52,368 nucleotides of DNA, taken from the NCBI GenBank assembly GCA_007695095.1, contig REEL01000141.1, positions 1-52,368 on the forward strand, read 5' to 3'. The position numbers and the translations under genes were made by a program. Source of the DNA: Chitinophagaceae bacterium (GTDB lineage: Bacteria; Bacteroidota; Bacteroidia; Chitinophagales; REEL01). Positions 8,280 through 17,592 of this stretch are shown here, piece by piece; the stretch's first letter is position 1; each line of letters begins with the position of its first letter. The notes below the pieces were generated by a model. That model did no database searches. It was not told the origin of the DNA and saw nothing but the letters and a program-made list of their open reading frames with translations.

Positions 8280-9275
8280 CTAAAAAGCTGTTTGTAAAGG
8301 GGTCTGATCTAAATCAATAATATAAATACTTTTTCCGTGACCGACAGTCATAAATTTAGACTCATTCATAATGGCTATTGAATAAAGAGATAACTTTTCC
8401 GGTATTTGAAAACGTTCTGTCTCATTTGTTTTCCGGTTTATCATTATAACATCCCCACTTTGTGTGGTAGAAATGATTTTACCATTTATACTTTGCATTG
8501 TCCATAAACAGCCGGTTTCTTCAAACATTTCTGTATTCTGATTTATCCGTCCGGCAATTCCGTTCCTGTTATATCTGAAATTAGGTGCCCCGCCGTAAAT
8601 AAGGCCATCTATATCATTGACAACATAAATCAGGCCTCTAACTCTGTCCAGTCGATTCCACTCTTTAAAATCGGTGGTCTTCAATATATGTGAATTCACT
8701 CCATTAAATGTAGCTGCAATTAAACTGCCATCATCTTTTTGAAGTATAGACCATACAAAGTGACTTCTATTCTTCCACTTAACCTGAATGGACTCCAGAT
8801 TGGGATCAACTTTTGCAATAAAGCCTCTGGGTAGTCTTTTACGTCCTCTGGAAATACCGCTTGTGCCTCCGGAAACTAAAATGTCGCCGCTTTCCAGAAC
8901 AATCATATCATAAAAGCATTTATTACCGAACCCGGAAAAGGTCTTGCTGATAAATGAATTATCTCGTGTATCAATACGGTAAATGGCTCCCCGGTTGGTT
9001 GCCATGAATACATAGTCACCTGAATTGACCATTTTTAATATATTTAATCCCGAATTCGGAAAATCTATATTCTCATAATTCCCAAAGGTGTCTATTCGCT
9101 TTAAAATGCCATGCTTCCCCCCTGCCCAATATTCATTTTCATTCACTTTAATAACAGAATAAAAACTACTGTCGCAAGACTCGTCATACATCACAGCATC
9201 TATATTTTGACCATAAATGACAAAAGTATAACAAGTAAATAAAATTATGTACAGCTGTTTTCTCATCTTAATCAT
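8280..9275 (-). CDS. Exported beta-propeller-like protein of unknown function
   Basis: The protein starts with MIKMRKQLYIILFTCYTFVIYG followed by QNIDA, a signal peptide ending in the common Bacteroidota YGQ boundary; the second Met (residue 4) may be the true start. The remaining roughly 310 residues consist of repeated short beta motifs such as YWAGGKHGILKRI, VFMATNRGAIYRID, GDILVSGGTSG and KFMTVGHGKSIYIID. This suggests a beta-propeller of about six blades, in which each blade reports a value and a label. No catalytic signature and no T9SS sorting domain are visible. It is the downstream partner of the toroid-fold gene at 9294, 18 bases away, and the two are probably co-transcribed. I do not recognise a specific function. 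Confidence 0.6.
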   Translation of the reverse strand: MIKMRKQLYIILFTCYTFVIYGQNIDAVMYDESCDSSFYSVIKVNENEYWAGGKHGILKRIDTFGNYENIDFPNSGLNILKMVNSGDYVFMATNRGAIYRIDTRDNSFISKTFSGFGNKCFYDMIVLESGDILVSGGTSGISRGRKRLPRGFIAKVDPNLESIQVKWKNRSHFVWSILQKDDGSLIAATFNGVNSHILKTTDFKEWNRLDRVRGLIYVVNDIDGLIYGGAPNFRYNRNGIAGRINQNTEMFEETGCLWTMQSINGKIISTTQSGDVIMINRKTNETERFQIPEKLSLYSIAIMNESKFMTVGHGKSIYIIDLDQTPLQTAF

Positions 9276-9293
9276 CTAAATTGAATAGCTACT

Positions 9294-10838
9294 TCAATTT
9301 TTTTCTGATGTTTTTTCTGTTAAAAAATTATATTGTCCTTCCAGATAGGCACGATAGTTTGCCATTCCTTTTATTATTATAGCCGTTGTATAAGCGTCAG
9401 ATTTCCAAAATAAAAAGGTTCTGACAACAGTACCACCTGAAAAGAACACTCCCCCATCCCATGATATACCTGTTTCATTTTTTAATGAGTGAGCAAAGAT
9501 AAATTCTATTCCTTTTTCAATGGCATCTCTGCTATTATTTTTTTCATACTCACCTGCATTGATGAGCGCATTCACAGCATAGGCCGTGGATTGCAGCCTG
9601 TCCCGATTATTTATAACTCTTCTGGATGACCATCCGCCATCCTTTTCCTGATTTTCAACTATAAAATCTACTACTTTGCGAATTGTCTCCTCCGGTAATT
9701 GCACTCCCAATTGATATGCCTGAGTAAGTGAGTAAGGAAATTTATACCGATTTGGATAATAAAATCCGGCTCTGTCAAATCGTTCTTCATTAACTAATTT
9801 TACCAAATAATCGATAGAAGAGTTTGCCCCTTCAGCCATTTCTAATTCATCATATAAAGAAAGTGCGCTTAAAACATTTGCATTTACCACTCCGCAAAGG
9901 TCATTAGTGCCATAAGGCAAATAAGGCTCATAAGCATGCGGATAACAGATACTGAAAGGAAGATAAAAGGTTTTATTATGAAAAATAGTGCGAAAAATAC
10001 TCCATTTTCTAAAGGAATGTTCCTCTGTAAGCCAGGTTAAATATGCCCCCGTTTCATAATCGTTTCCATATAAAAAGTTATACCAATGCCTGTTGGTTCT
10101 GTTCATATCACGATATTCATCAAAAATTGGAGAAATCTCTAAATTTTCAGGATTAACGCCACTTAATTGCTCAACCGATTCTTCACCAAAAATCTTTTTG
10201 TGCAGCAAAATGGCTATATACCCCAAAGAAGTATCGTCAGCATCTTCTACTATATTAGCGGCATTATTGATGTACCGGGACTCAAGTGGAAAGTTAGTTG
10301 GTCTTCTGACCAAATTTTGACCATCTAGTTTATCACCTCTCTTTAGATCCCGGTTTGGAGGCAGCAGATTCCAAAAATTAAATTTATTTCCATTTCGGTA
10401 TCCTAATACCCGCTCAAAAGACGGTTTAAGCATTACCGGTATACTTTCATATTCCGGATAAAGAAGATAAATCTGAGCTAATGCATTATGAATAGAAGCA
10501 ACTGAAAAACAATTGGAGTCATCTACTTTTGATTGCTCCCCCAATAAGATAAAATTACTTTTCAGATACATAAAAGTTTGCCACTCTCCGCTATAAGAAT
10601 AACCTTCAATTGTTTCACTGCGTTGGGTATGCTGCAAATAATTAATCCCTCCTTCAATATGTGTAATTAATTCCTGATGCAAGTTTGAAATTTCTTTATG
10701 GTGGATAGCAGATACCTTTTGAGGTAATATAACTACACAAAAAATAAGCATTCCAAACGATAAACTTAGAGCCCTGAATGTTCTGTTTTCTAACATTTGA
10801 AAGTATAATACGAACATGTATATGCTTAGTTTCACCAT
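9294..10838 (-). CDS. Exported alpha/alpha-toroid protein with cyclase-like motifs
   Basis: An N-terminal hydrophobic stretch (FGMLIFCVVILPQKVSA, residues about 29-44 from the first Met) predicts export; the start could also be Met15. The rest is mostly helical. It contains DADDTSLGYIAILL (Asp199-Asp202), resembling the DxDD acid of class II terpene cyclases. NQEKDGGWSSR matches a QW motif (Q-x3-G-x-W), followed by LQSTAYAVNALINAG and later WKSDAYTTAIIIKGMA. These features match the alpha/alpha-toroid shared by squalene-hopene cyclases, prenyltransferases and alpha-2-macroglobulin-type domains. An exported location would be unusual for a terpene cyclase, so the fold call is firmer than any activity. 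It heads a two-gene unit with the propeller-like gene. Confidence 0.6.
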   Translation of the reverse strand: MVKLSIYMFVLYFQMLENRTFRALSLSFGMLIFCVVILPQKVSAIHHKEISNLHQELITHIEGGINYLQHTQRSETIEGYSYSGEWQTFMYLKSNFILLGEQSKVDDSNCFSVASIHNALAQIYLLYPEYESIPVMLKPSFERVLGYRNGNKFNFWNLLPPNRDLKRGDKLDGQNLVRRPTNFPLESRYINNAANIVEDADDTSLGYIAILLHKKIFGEESVEQLSGVNPENLEISPIFDEYRDMNRTNRHWYNFLYGNDYETGAYLTWLTEEHSFRKWSIFRTIFHNKTFYLPFSICYPHAYEPYLPYGTNDLCGVVNANVLSALSLYDELEMAEGANSSIDYLVKLVNEERFDRAGFYYPNRYKFPYSLTQAYQLGVQLPEETIRKVVDFIVENQEKDGGWSSRRVINNRDRLQSTAYAVNALINAGEYEKNNSRDAIEKGIEFIFAHSLKNETGISWDGGVFFSGGTVVRTFLFWKSDAYTTAIIIKGMANYRAYLEGQYNFLTEKTSEKN

Positions 10839-10871
10839 AAGTTGTTAATCCAACTTTTTTAAAATAATTTG

Positions 10872-10879
10872 CAAAGTTA
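10872..10879 (-). promoter_or_regulatory. -7 promoter element of the toroid/propeller pair
   Basis: On the reverse strand TAACTTTG (10879-10872), followed by CAAA, lies 33 bases before the ATG at 10838. A -33 TTG at the right distance is not evident. Confidence 0.5.
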
Positions 10880-11084
10880 ATAAAATGATATTTTAAAAAA
10901 AAAGCACATTTTTATAGCTCTGTGATGAATAAATTAGAAGCTCAAAAATATTATGATGAATATATGGTGTTTTTAAAAGTATTTGCACTTTTAAGTCAAA
11001 ATGAAAGCCAAACACAGTAGTTTTTTGTTAAGGTTTTGCTATTTTAGTGTTAATTCTTTTACCTTAAATAATTTTCCTTCTAAA

Positions 11085-12758
11085 ATGTTAAGTTTCAAAT
11101 CATTTCTACTTAGATGTACCCTATTACTTTTTTTGACAAATGTTTTTTTTATAAAAACTGTTTTTTCTCAACAAATCATAAACTTAGAACTTCTTAAATA
11201 CTATGACTATACTGAATTAAATGATTTGGCATCTTCTCTGGGATTACCCTCATCTATTGCCCCGGTAGAATATGAATTGGGATATTATAAATTGACATAT
11301 ACAACCACTGATCAGCATGGTCAACCAACATTTGCTACCGGAGGTTTAGTTATTCCTGCTAATGCAAGTTGTCCATTACCGATTGCCAGCTATCAACATG
11401 GTACAGAAAGTCGTAAAGCAAGTGTACCTTCAAATTTTTCTGATGAATATCAAATAGGTATCATTTACGGAATGGGCGGAATGGTCGTTGCCATGCCCGA
11501 TTATTTAGGAATGGGCGATTCTCCCGGACTGCACCCATACATGCATGCACATACACAAGCAACTGCAACTGCCGACATGTTGCTGGCTATGCAAGAGCTG
11601 GAAGATTCACTTTACACCTCCAATGAACAGTTGTTTTTATTTGGATATAGTCAGGGTGGGCATGCTACTATGGCAGCTCACAGATATATACAGGATGAAT
11701 TGCAAAGCACGTTGAATGTTACAGCCTCGGCTCCTATGTCCGGACCTTATGATGTCAGCGGCATTCAGGCAGATCTTATTGCAAGCGATGATCCGTACCC
11801 AACTCCCAGCTATCTACCTTATATTATTCTATCCTATCAGTCTGTTTATGGAAATCTCTATAATGATTTATCGGATATTTTCATTGCTCCTTATGACTCT
11901 ATGATTCCTATCTGGTTTGACGGAACTTACTCCACCGGTTATATTAATCAACAACTACCTTCTGTTCCAAAAGATATCATTAAGCCTTCTGTGATTGACG
12001 ATTATGAAACAGATTCGCTGAATCACCCGCTACGACTTGCATTAAAAGATAATGATGTAACAGACTGGGTACCTCAGTCACCTGTTCGTATGATTTACTG
12101 CGAAGCTGATGATCAGGTGAGTTACCTCAATGCAATTGTTGCTTTAGATAAGTTTACTGCCTTAGGTGCGACAGAAGTGGAGGCCGTTAGTGCCGGTGCC
12201 AGTTTTAATCATGGTCAATGTGTGCAAACTGCATTGATAAATGCAAAGCTATACTTTGATAATTATATTGAAAGAGAAAAGGCTCCTTTGATAGAATTTG
12301 ACATTGTTCAAAACCCGGATGGAAATCAAAATGGTATAGTAGAACTGATAACAAACAATGATGTGAACTTTACCGTTGAATGGAGTGATGGCAACCAATC
12401 TGCTTACCGCGATGACTTAGGTATCGGAAACTATGAAGTAAGCCTCTTTTTTGAAAATGGATGCATAGTAAATAAGACTTTAACATTGCCTTTTAGTTCA
12501 ACAGCTAATACCGCTAAAGTTAAAAATATTCGTATTTCACCCAATCCGGCTCAAAACTCTATATTCATAAATTCCGGAGAAGTCGGTTTTAATGTAGTTA
12601 CTATACATGATTTACAGGGCAAGATTGTGAAAAGAGAAACTTTTTCAAACACCAAAGATTTTCATGTCAATGTTTCCGATTTAACAAAGGGTTTATACCT
12701 GATACATTTACAAAATACCGAAAGCGTATACACTGAAAAGTTAATTATCATTGATTGA
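11085..12758 (+). CDS. Secreted alpha/beta-hydrolase (lipase-like) with T9SS sorting domain
   Basis: The start used here is ATG 11085 (MLSFKSFLLRCTLLLFLTNV), which places the signal peptide at the N-terminus; an in-frame ATG at 11001 would add 28 residues with no export logic. The mature protein contains YQHGT, MPDYLGMGDSPG and the nucleophile elbow GYSQGGH (Ser189 from this start). An acid in MIYCEADDQVSY and a histidine in SFNHGQC follow, together the catalytic triad of secretory lipase/esterase-like hydrolases (LIP family). The last 75 or so residues (NIRISPNPAQNSIFI, VTIHDLQGKIV, LTKGLYLIHLQN, TEKLIII) are a type A type IX secretion C-terminal sorting domain. The product should cross the outer membrane by T9SS and be released or anchored. 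The substrate is unknown. Confidence 0.85.
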   Translation: MLSFKSFLLRCTLLLFLTNVFFIKTVFSQQIINLELLKYYDYTELNDLASSLGLPSSIAPVEYELGYYKLTYTTTDQHGQPTFATGGLVIPANASCPLPIASYQHGTESRKASVPSNFSDEYQIGIIYGMGGMVVAMPDYLGMGDSPGLHPYMHAHTQATATADMLLAMQELEDSLYTSNEQLFLFGYSQGGHATMAAHRYIQDELQSTLNVTASAPMSGPYDVSGIQADLIASDDPYPTPSYLPYIILSYQSVYGNLYNDLSDIFIAPYDSMIPIWFDGTYSTGYINQQLPSVPKDIIKPSVIDDYETDSLNHPLRLALKDNDVTDWVPQSPVRMIYCEADDQVSYLNAIVALDKFTALGATEVEAVSAGASFNHGQCVQTALINAKLYFDNYIEREKAPLIEFDIVQNPDGNQNGIVELITNNDVNFTVEWSDGNQSAYRDDLGIGNYEVSLFFENGCIVNKTLTLPFSSTANTAKVKNIRISPNPAQNSIFINSGEVGFNVVTIHDLQGKIVKRETFSNTKDFHVNVSDLTKGLYLIHLQNTESVYTEKLIIID

Positions 12759-12782
12759 GCCGGGAAATATTCATTTCCTGTT

Positions 12783-12790
12783 TAACTTTG
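12783..12790 (+). promoter_or_regulatory. -7 promoter element of the GT4-GT2-ribBA-ribD run
   Basis: TAACTTTG followed by CTG lies 43 bases before the ATG at 12834. The candidate TTG elements upstream are 25 or more bases away, longer than the usual 20. Confidence 0.4.
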
Positions 12791-12833
12791 CTGTTTCTTG
12801 TATCAACTTAACATGTATAAATAAGGTTCTTTA

Positions 12834-14033
12834 ATGAAAGTATTGTTTGTCTGTAAAAAATCTCCATTTCCGGACCATGATGGGGAGTCTCTGGCTATTT
12901 CTCAATTAATAGAAAATTTCATCGCTGAGGGGCTTCAGGTTGATATACTTTTCATGAAAACGCCAAAGCATCCCATAGATAAAAAAGACTTTCCGGAGGA
13001 AATTCTAAATAACTGCCGGGTGGAAAGTGTGACAGTAGATACGAATTTAAAAATTCCCGATGCGGTCCTAAATCTGTTTTCAAACATTTCATACCATGTA
13101 GATCGTTTTCTATCTCCTGAATTTACCTCAAGGCTGTCTCAGATGCTAAATGAAACTAAATATGATATTATCCAGCTTGAAGGTTTATATATGTCCTTAT
13201 ATACTCCGGTAATTAAAAAAATACAAGCAGATGCCAAAATCGTACTCAGGGCTCATAATGTGGAGTTTGAGATTTGGGAAAGGCTTACAGAACAATTACC
13301 TTTTGGGCTTAAAAAAGCGTATTTAAACCTTCAGACCAAACGACTAAAAAGCTTTGAAATTAATCAGCTCAACACTATTGACGCTATAGTTCCGATTACG
13401 GAAAAAGATGCAGATACTTTTAAACAGCTGGGTTGCAAAATTCCGGTACATGTCAGTCCTGCCGGATTTAAACTCAAAAAATGGGACAATATTCAAAATG
13501 CAAACATCATAAATAAAAGCATTTACCATCTCGGTGCATTAGACTGGTTACCGAATCTGGAAGGTATTGAGTGGTTTTTAGAAAAGGTCTGGCCGGAAAT
13601 AGTTTCTGAAGAGCCCGAAGCGAATTTTTACATAGCCGGAAGAAACTTTCCAAAAAAGGTAAAATTTTCGTCCCAAAAGGGAGTCCATCTTATTGGAGAA
13701 GTTAAAGATGCAAAAGAATTCTGTATAGATAAACAACTCATGATAACCCCGCTTTTTTCGGGTAGCGGAATGCGATTAAAAGTGGTTGAAGGAATGGCCG
13801 CCGGAAAAACAATAGTCTCTACCAAAATAGGCGCAGAAGGAATTAATTACACCTCCGGGGAAAATATTTTAATAGCAAATACGGCTGAAGAATTTACATC
13901 TGCTTTGCTGGAATGTTTTAAAAATGAAGCTTTAACAGAAAAAATTGGAAAAAACGCACGGGATTTTGCATTTAAACACTACGATAGTCATAAATTTGCG
14001 CAAGATTTAATCGCTTTTTACAGCCGCATATAA
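12834..14033 (+). CDS. Glycosyltransferase, GT4-like (GT-B fold)
   Basis: A 399-residue two-domain glycosyltransferase. The N-terminal domain starts with VLFVCKKSPFPDHDGESLAI, the acceptor-side Rossmann fold, and includes LRAHNVEFEIWERL. The C-terminal nucleotide-sugar domain has IYHLGALDWLPNLEGIEWFL, FYIAGRNFPKK and the donor-site stretch LFSGSGMRLKVVEGMAAGK (residues about 305-323). TKIGAEGINY completes it. The pattern RLKVVEGMAAGKTIVSTKIG is characteristic of GT4-type enzymes. It is likely cytosolic or membrane-associated and builds a surface glycan. The stop is directly followed by a GT2 gene (one-base gap), so the two act together. Confidence 0.8.
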   Translation: MKVLFVCKKSPFPDHDGESLAISQLIENFIAEGLQVDILFMKTPKHPIDKKDFPEEILNNCRVESVTVDTNLKIPDAVLNLFSNISYHVDRFLSPEFTSRLSQMLNETKYDIIQLEGLYMSLYTPVIKKIQADAKIVLRAHNVEFEIWERLTEQLPFGLKKAYLNLQTKRLKSFEINQLNTIDAIVPITEKDADTFKQLGCKIPVHVSPAGFKLKKWDNIQNANIINKSIYHLGALDWLPNLEGIEWFLEKVWPEIVSEEPEANFYIAGRNFPKKVKFSSQKGVHLIGEVKDAKEFCIDKQLMITPLFSGSGMRLKVVEGMAAGKTIVSTKIGAEGINYTSGENILIANTAEEFTSALLECFKNEALTEKIGKNARDFAFKHYDSHKFAQDLIAFYSRI

Positions 14034-14034
14034 T

Positions 14035-15231
14035 ATGGCTTTACTTTTTGAAATATTTTTTTGGCTGTCCGTCTTTGGAATCGCCTTCAGTTATCTGATT
14101 TATCCTGTTATTTTAGATTTCAAAAGCCGTAGAAAACTGCCGGAATGGATAACCTTTGCCGGAGAAAAGAAATGGCCGGATGTATATATATTGATGGCTG
14201 TCTACAATGAAGAAAAGGTAATACAAAAAAAGCTGGAAAGTATTATTTCTGCGCATTATCCCTACGGGAATATTCATCTTTATATTGGTTCTGATTGCTC
14301 TACGGACAAAACAAATAAAATCGTTGAATCTTATCAAGTCTCTAATCCGAACCTGCACTTCTTTGTAATGGATCAGCGTTCCGGAAAATCGGGTATTCTA
14401 AACTTTTTGCACGAAACAATTAACAAAAATAAGGCTGTCAGCAAGAATGATGTTTACATATTAACCGACGCCAATGTAATTTTTGACAAGTATACCGTTT
14501 ATGAATTAGCTAAGCATTTCAAGGACGAAAAGATGGGTGTAGTAAATGCTAATATATTGAATATCACACCAAATAGCAGAGGCATTGCACAGGAAGAAAA
14601 AACCTATATTCAGCGTGAAAATCGAATAAAATATATGGAAGGCATTAATTGGAATGCCACCATAGGGGCCTTTGGAGCCTGTTATGCTCTAAGAGCAGTA
14701 ATCTTTGAAAAAATCCCTGTTAATTTTTTAATGGAAGACTTTTATCTGAGCATGAAAGCCTTGGAAAAAGGATACAAGTCTATAACAGACCTAAATGCAC
14801 AAGTCACGGAAGATGTATCTGAAGATGTAAAACAAGAATTTAAACGAAAAATAAGAATATCTGCCGGAAACTATCAAAATCTGAATAGATTCAGGCACTT
14901 ATTACATCCTAATAAAAAAGGAATTGCTTTTGCTTTCTTTTCTCATAAGGTTTTACGCTGGTTAACGCCTTTTTTGATTATATTTTCACTCATTTTCAGT
15001 GGTATTCTCGGAACTGTTTCCGATTTTTACAGTTATATATTTTGGATACAGTCAGCATTAATAGTTTTAAGTTTAATTGATTACTTTTTACAACTGCTTC
15101 GGATTAAAATACCCGGGATACGATTGATTAGTTATTTTTATATGATGAACCTGGCTCTCTTAATAGGATTTTTTAAATATTTAAAAGGAATAAAAACAAA
15201 TGTCTGGCAACCTACAACAAGAACAAATTAA
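14035..15231 (+). CDS. Membrane glycosyltransferase family 2
   Basis: A 398-residue GT-A enzyme with an N-terminal membrane helix (residues about 5-28) and three or four helices after residue 300. The catalytic core has [31 protein letters not shown] (donor aspartates), [11 protein letters not shown] (DxD-like), a FGACYALR acceptor block, LMEDFYLSM and the VTEDVSED / [15 protein letters not shown] motifs. This is the architecture of processive or single-transfer polysaccharide synthases such as those for poly-GlcNAc-like glycans. The sugar is not predictable from the motifs. The 3' end overlaps the ribBA start by about 30 bases, an odd coupling of envelope and vitamin genes. Confidence 0.8.
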   Translation: MALLFEIFFWLSVFGIAFSYLIYPVILDFKSRRKLPEWITFAGEKKWPDVYILMAVYNEEKVIQKKLESIISAHYPYGNIHLYIGSDCSTDKTNKIVESYQVSNPNLHFFVMDQRSGKSGILNFLHETINKNKAVSKNDVYILTDANVIFDKYTVYELAKHFKDEKMGVVNANILNITPNSRGIAQEEKTYIQRENRIKYMEGINWNATIGAFGACYALRAVIFEKIPVNFLMEDFYLSMKALEKGYKSITDLNAQVTEDVSEDVKQEFKRKIRISAGNYQNLNRFRHLLHPNKKGIAFAFFSHKVLRWLTPFLIIFSLIFSGILGTVSDFYSYIFWIQSALIVLSLIDYFLQLLRIKIPGIRLISYFYMMNLALLIGFFKYLKGIKTNVWQPTTRTN

Positions 15232-16438
15232 ATTAGACAAAGTAGAAGATGCTATTGAAGATATACGAAATGGTAAGCTTGTAATAGTCGTCGACGATGA
15301 AGACCGTGAAAACGAAGGAGATTTTATAACTGCCGCTAAGGTAGTAACTCCTGAAATCATTAATTTCATGGCAACCTATGGAAGGGGGCTGATTTGTGCA
15401 CCTTTAGTGGAAGACCGTTGTGATGAATTAAATTTGGAACTAATGGTCGGCAGAAACACTTCACTGCACGAAACCCCTTTTACAGTTTCTGTAGATTTGA
15501 TTGGTTACGGCTGCACAACCGGAATTTCAGCAACTGACAGAGCTAAAACCGTACAAGCTTTGATAGACCCTAATATCAAACCGGAAGAATTGGGGAAACC
15601 CGGTCATATTTTTCCGCTAAAAGCAAAAAGAGGCGGCGTTTTAAGAAGAGCAGGACATACGGAAGCAGCTATTGACCTCGCTCGTTTAGCCGGGTTTGAG
15701 CCGGCTGCGGTTTTGGTGGAAATCATGAACGAAGATGGCAGCATGGCAAGAATACCGGAACTACAGGTAATTGCTCAAAAACATAATCTCAAGCTAATTT
15801 CCATAAAGGATCTAATTACTTACAGACTTGAAAATGAAACTCTCATAAAAAGAGAAGTAAGTGTAAAAATGCCTACCAAATACGGAATTTTCGATTTAGT
15901 TGCCTACTCACAGCTGACGACCGGCGAGAATCACCTGGCCTTAGTAAAAGGCAGCTGGGAAGAAGATGAAGCTGTAATGGTCAGAGTTCACTCTTCCTGC
16001 ATGACAGGCGATATTTTGGGTTCTCTCAGATGTGACTGCGGAGATCAGCTTCAGGCTGCTATGAAAAAAGTGGAAGAAGAAGGAAAAGGTGTTGTTTTAT
16101 ATATGAATCAGGAAGGTCGCGGGATTGGCCTGCTCAATAAATTAAAAGCTTATAAACTCCAGGAAGAAGGGAAAGATACAGTAGAAGCAAACCTTATGCT
16201 TGGCTTTAAAATGGATCAAAGAGACTATGGAATTGGGGCTCAGATTCTAAGAGACTTAAGTATCTCTAAGATTAAATTACTTTCCAATAATCCCAAAAAG
16301 AGAGCAGGACTCATTGGTTACGGACTCGAAATTGTCGAAAATATAAATATGGAAGTTGAACCCAACTGCCACAATGAGTTTTATCTGAAAACGAAAAGGG
16401 ATAAAATGCAGCACGATATTTTAAAAGGCCATAAATAA
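15200..16438 (+). CDS. ribBA: Bifunctional RibBA (DHBP synthase / GTP cyclohydrolase II)
   Basis: The protein fuses two riboflavin enzymes. Residues about 10-205 are 3,4-dihydroxy-2-butanone-4-phosphate synthase, with the acidic loop [21 protein letters not shown] and [16 protein letters not shown]. Residues about 210-400 are GTP cyclohydrolase II, with the zinc ligands in [18 protein letters not shown], the catalytic [11 protein letters not shown] and LLSNNPKKR. Together they supply both precursors of riboflavin. ATG 15200 overlaps the GT2 gene by about 30 bases, and ribD follows five bases downstream, so translation is probably coupled. No FMN riboswitch is possible in front of it because it starts inside the upstream gene. 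Confidence 0.95.
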   Translation: MSGNLQQEQIKLDKVEDAIEDIRNGKLVIVVDDEDRENEGDFITAAKVVTPEIINFMATYGRGLICAPLVEDRCDELNLELMVGRNTSLHETPFTVSVDLIGYGCTTGISATDRAKTVQALIDPNIKPEELGKPGHIFPLKAKRGGVLRRAGHTEAAIDLARLAGFEPAAVLVEIMNEDGSMARIPELQVIAQKHNLKLISIKDLITYRLENETLIKREVSVKMPTKYGIFDLVAYSQLTTGENHLALVKGSWEEDEAVMVRVHSSCMTGDILGSLRCDCGDQLQAAMKKVEEEGKGVVLYMNQEGRGIGLLNKLKAYKLQEEGKDTVEANLMLGFKMDQRDYGIGAQILRDLSISKIKLLSNNPKKRAGLIGYGLEIVENINMEVEPNCHNEFYLKTKRDKMQHDILKGHK

Positions 16439-16443
16439 TTCTA

Positions 16444-17499
16444 ATGGATACTGTGCATAAAAAATATATGCAAAGGTGTATCCAGTTGGCTGAAAATGCA
16501 GCCGGACAAACCTACCCAAATCCATTGGTTGGTTCTGTAATAGTTCATGATGACAAAATTATCGGAGAAGGATTTCATAAAAAAGCAGGCCTTCCTCACG
16601 CTGAGGTTGAAGCCTATAATTCTGTGCCCGAAGACAAAAGAAAACTCATACCCGAGTCTACCATTTATGTGAATTTAGAACCTTGCAGTCACTATGGAAA
16701 AACTCCGCCATGCAGTGACTTGATTATTGAAAAAAAGTTCAGGCGGGTAGTTGCAGGTGGACTGGATCCAAATCCAATAGTGAGTGGGAAAGGCCTTAAA
16801 AAAATAGAAAATGCCGGCATAGAAACCATCTATGGCATTTTAGAAAATGAATGTCGCTTTCTAAACAGAAGATTTTATACTTTTTTTGAAAAGAAAAGAC
16901 CATTTATCATTTTAAAATGGGCCCAAACTCAAAATGCTTACTTCTGCCCTATCGGCTCTGAAAAAAAATGGATAACCAATAAATTTGCAGATATCCAAAC
17001 CCACCTGTGGAGAAGCCGGGAAAATGCAATTTTAGTTGGTTCAAATACGGTTTTGATTGATAATCCCGGATTAAATGTCAGACATGTGGAAGGGAAAGAC
17101 CCTATCCGAATAATTTTTGATCCGGAAAATAGCATTCCCAATAGTCATCCTATCTTAAACCATAATAGCAAACTCATCATTTTTAATCATCTCAAAAATA
17201 ATACACAGGATAATATAACTTATTTCAAAATTGATTCTAAAGAAAACTTTATAGATAAAGCACTCGAACATTTGTATTCAGAAGGCATACAATCCATTCT
17301 GGTTGAAGGCGGCAAGTTTACTTTGGATAAGTTTATTGACAACAATTTGTGGGATGAAGCGAGAATTTGGATTGGTGACAGCAATTGGGATGATGGAATC
17401 CCGGCACCATCCTTAAATCAGAAAACTAAATATTCAACTGACATAAAAGGAAATACATTACAGTATTTTTTCAATACTCTAAATGATAATAATTTTTAA
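16444..17499 (+). CDS. ribD: RibD, riboflavin deaminase/reductase
   Basis: The N-terminal deaminase domain has the zinc and proton-shuttle motif HAEVEA and the PCSHYGKTPPC zinc cysteines. The C-terminal reductase domain has WITNKFADIQTHLWRSREN, ILVGSNTVLIDNPGLNVR and LVEGGKFTLDKFID. RibD deaminates and then reduces the pyrimidine intermediate made from the RibA product. At 351 residues it has both domains at normal size. It lies five bases after ribBA and completes the early riboflavin steps. ribE and ribH are not in this window. Confidence 0.95.
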   Translation: MDTVHKKYMQRCIQLAENAAGQTYPNPLVGSVIVHDDKIIGEGFHKKAGLPHAEVEAYNSVPEDKRKLIPESTIYVNLEPCSHYGKTPPCSDLIIEKKFRRVVAGGLDPNPIVSGKGLKKIENAGIETIYGILENECRFLNRRFYTFFEKKRPFIILKWAQTQNAYFCPIGSEKKWITNKFADIQTHLWRSRENAILVGSNTVLIDNPGLNVRHVEGKDPIRIIFDPENSIPNSHPILNHNSKLIIFNHLKNNTQDNITYFKIDSKENFIDKALEHLYSEGIQSILVEGGKFTLDKFIDNNLWDEARIWIGDSNWDDGIPAPSLNQKTKYSTDIKGNTLQYFFNTLNDNNF

Positions 17500-17538
17500 A
17501 CACAATTTGATGTTTTATCATTAAATCTGTTATAATAA

Positions 17539-17569
17539 TTGAAATAAGTAAATTATACATTTATATTTG
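17539..17569 (+). promoter_or_regulatory. Full promoter of the WYL regulator gene
   Basis: TTG at 17539-17541 and TATATTTG at 17562-17569 are separated by exactly 20 bases, the consensus layout. The ATG follows 23 bases after the -7 element. Confidence 0.7.
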
Positions 17570-17592
17570 TTTTATTCTAAAAATAAAACAAG

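Noticed and set aside
15150-15199. Possible FMN riboswitch before ribBA
   Set aside because: ribBA starts inside the preceding coding sequence, leaving no room for a leader aptamer, and no such structure was seen.
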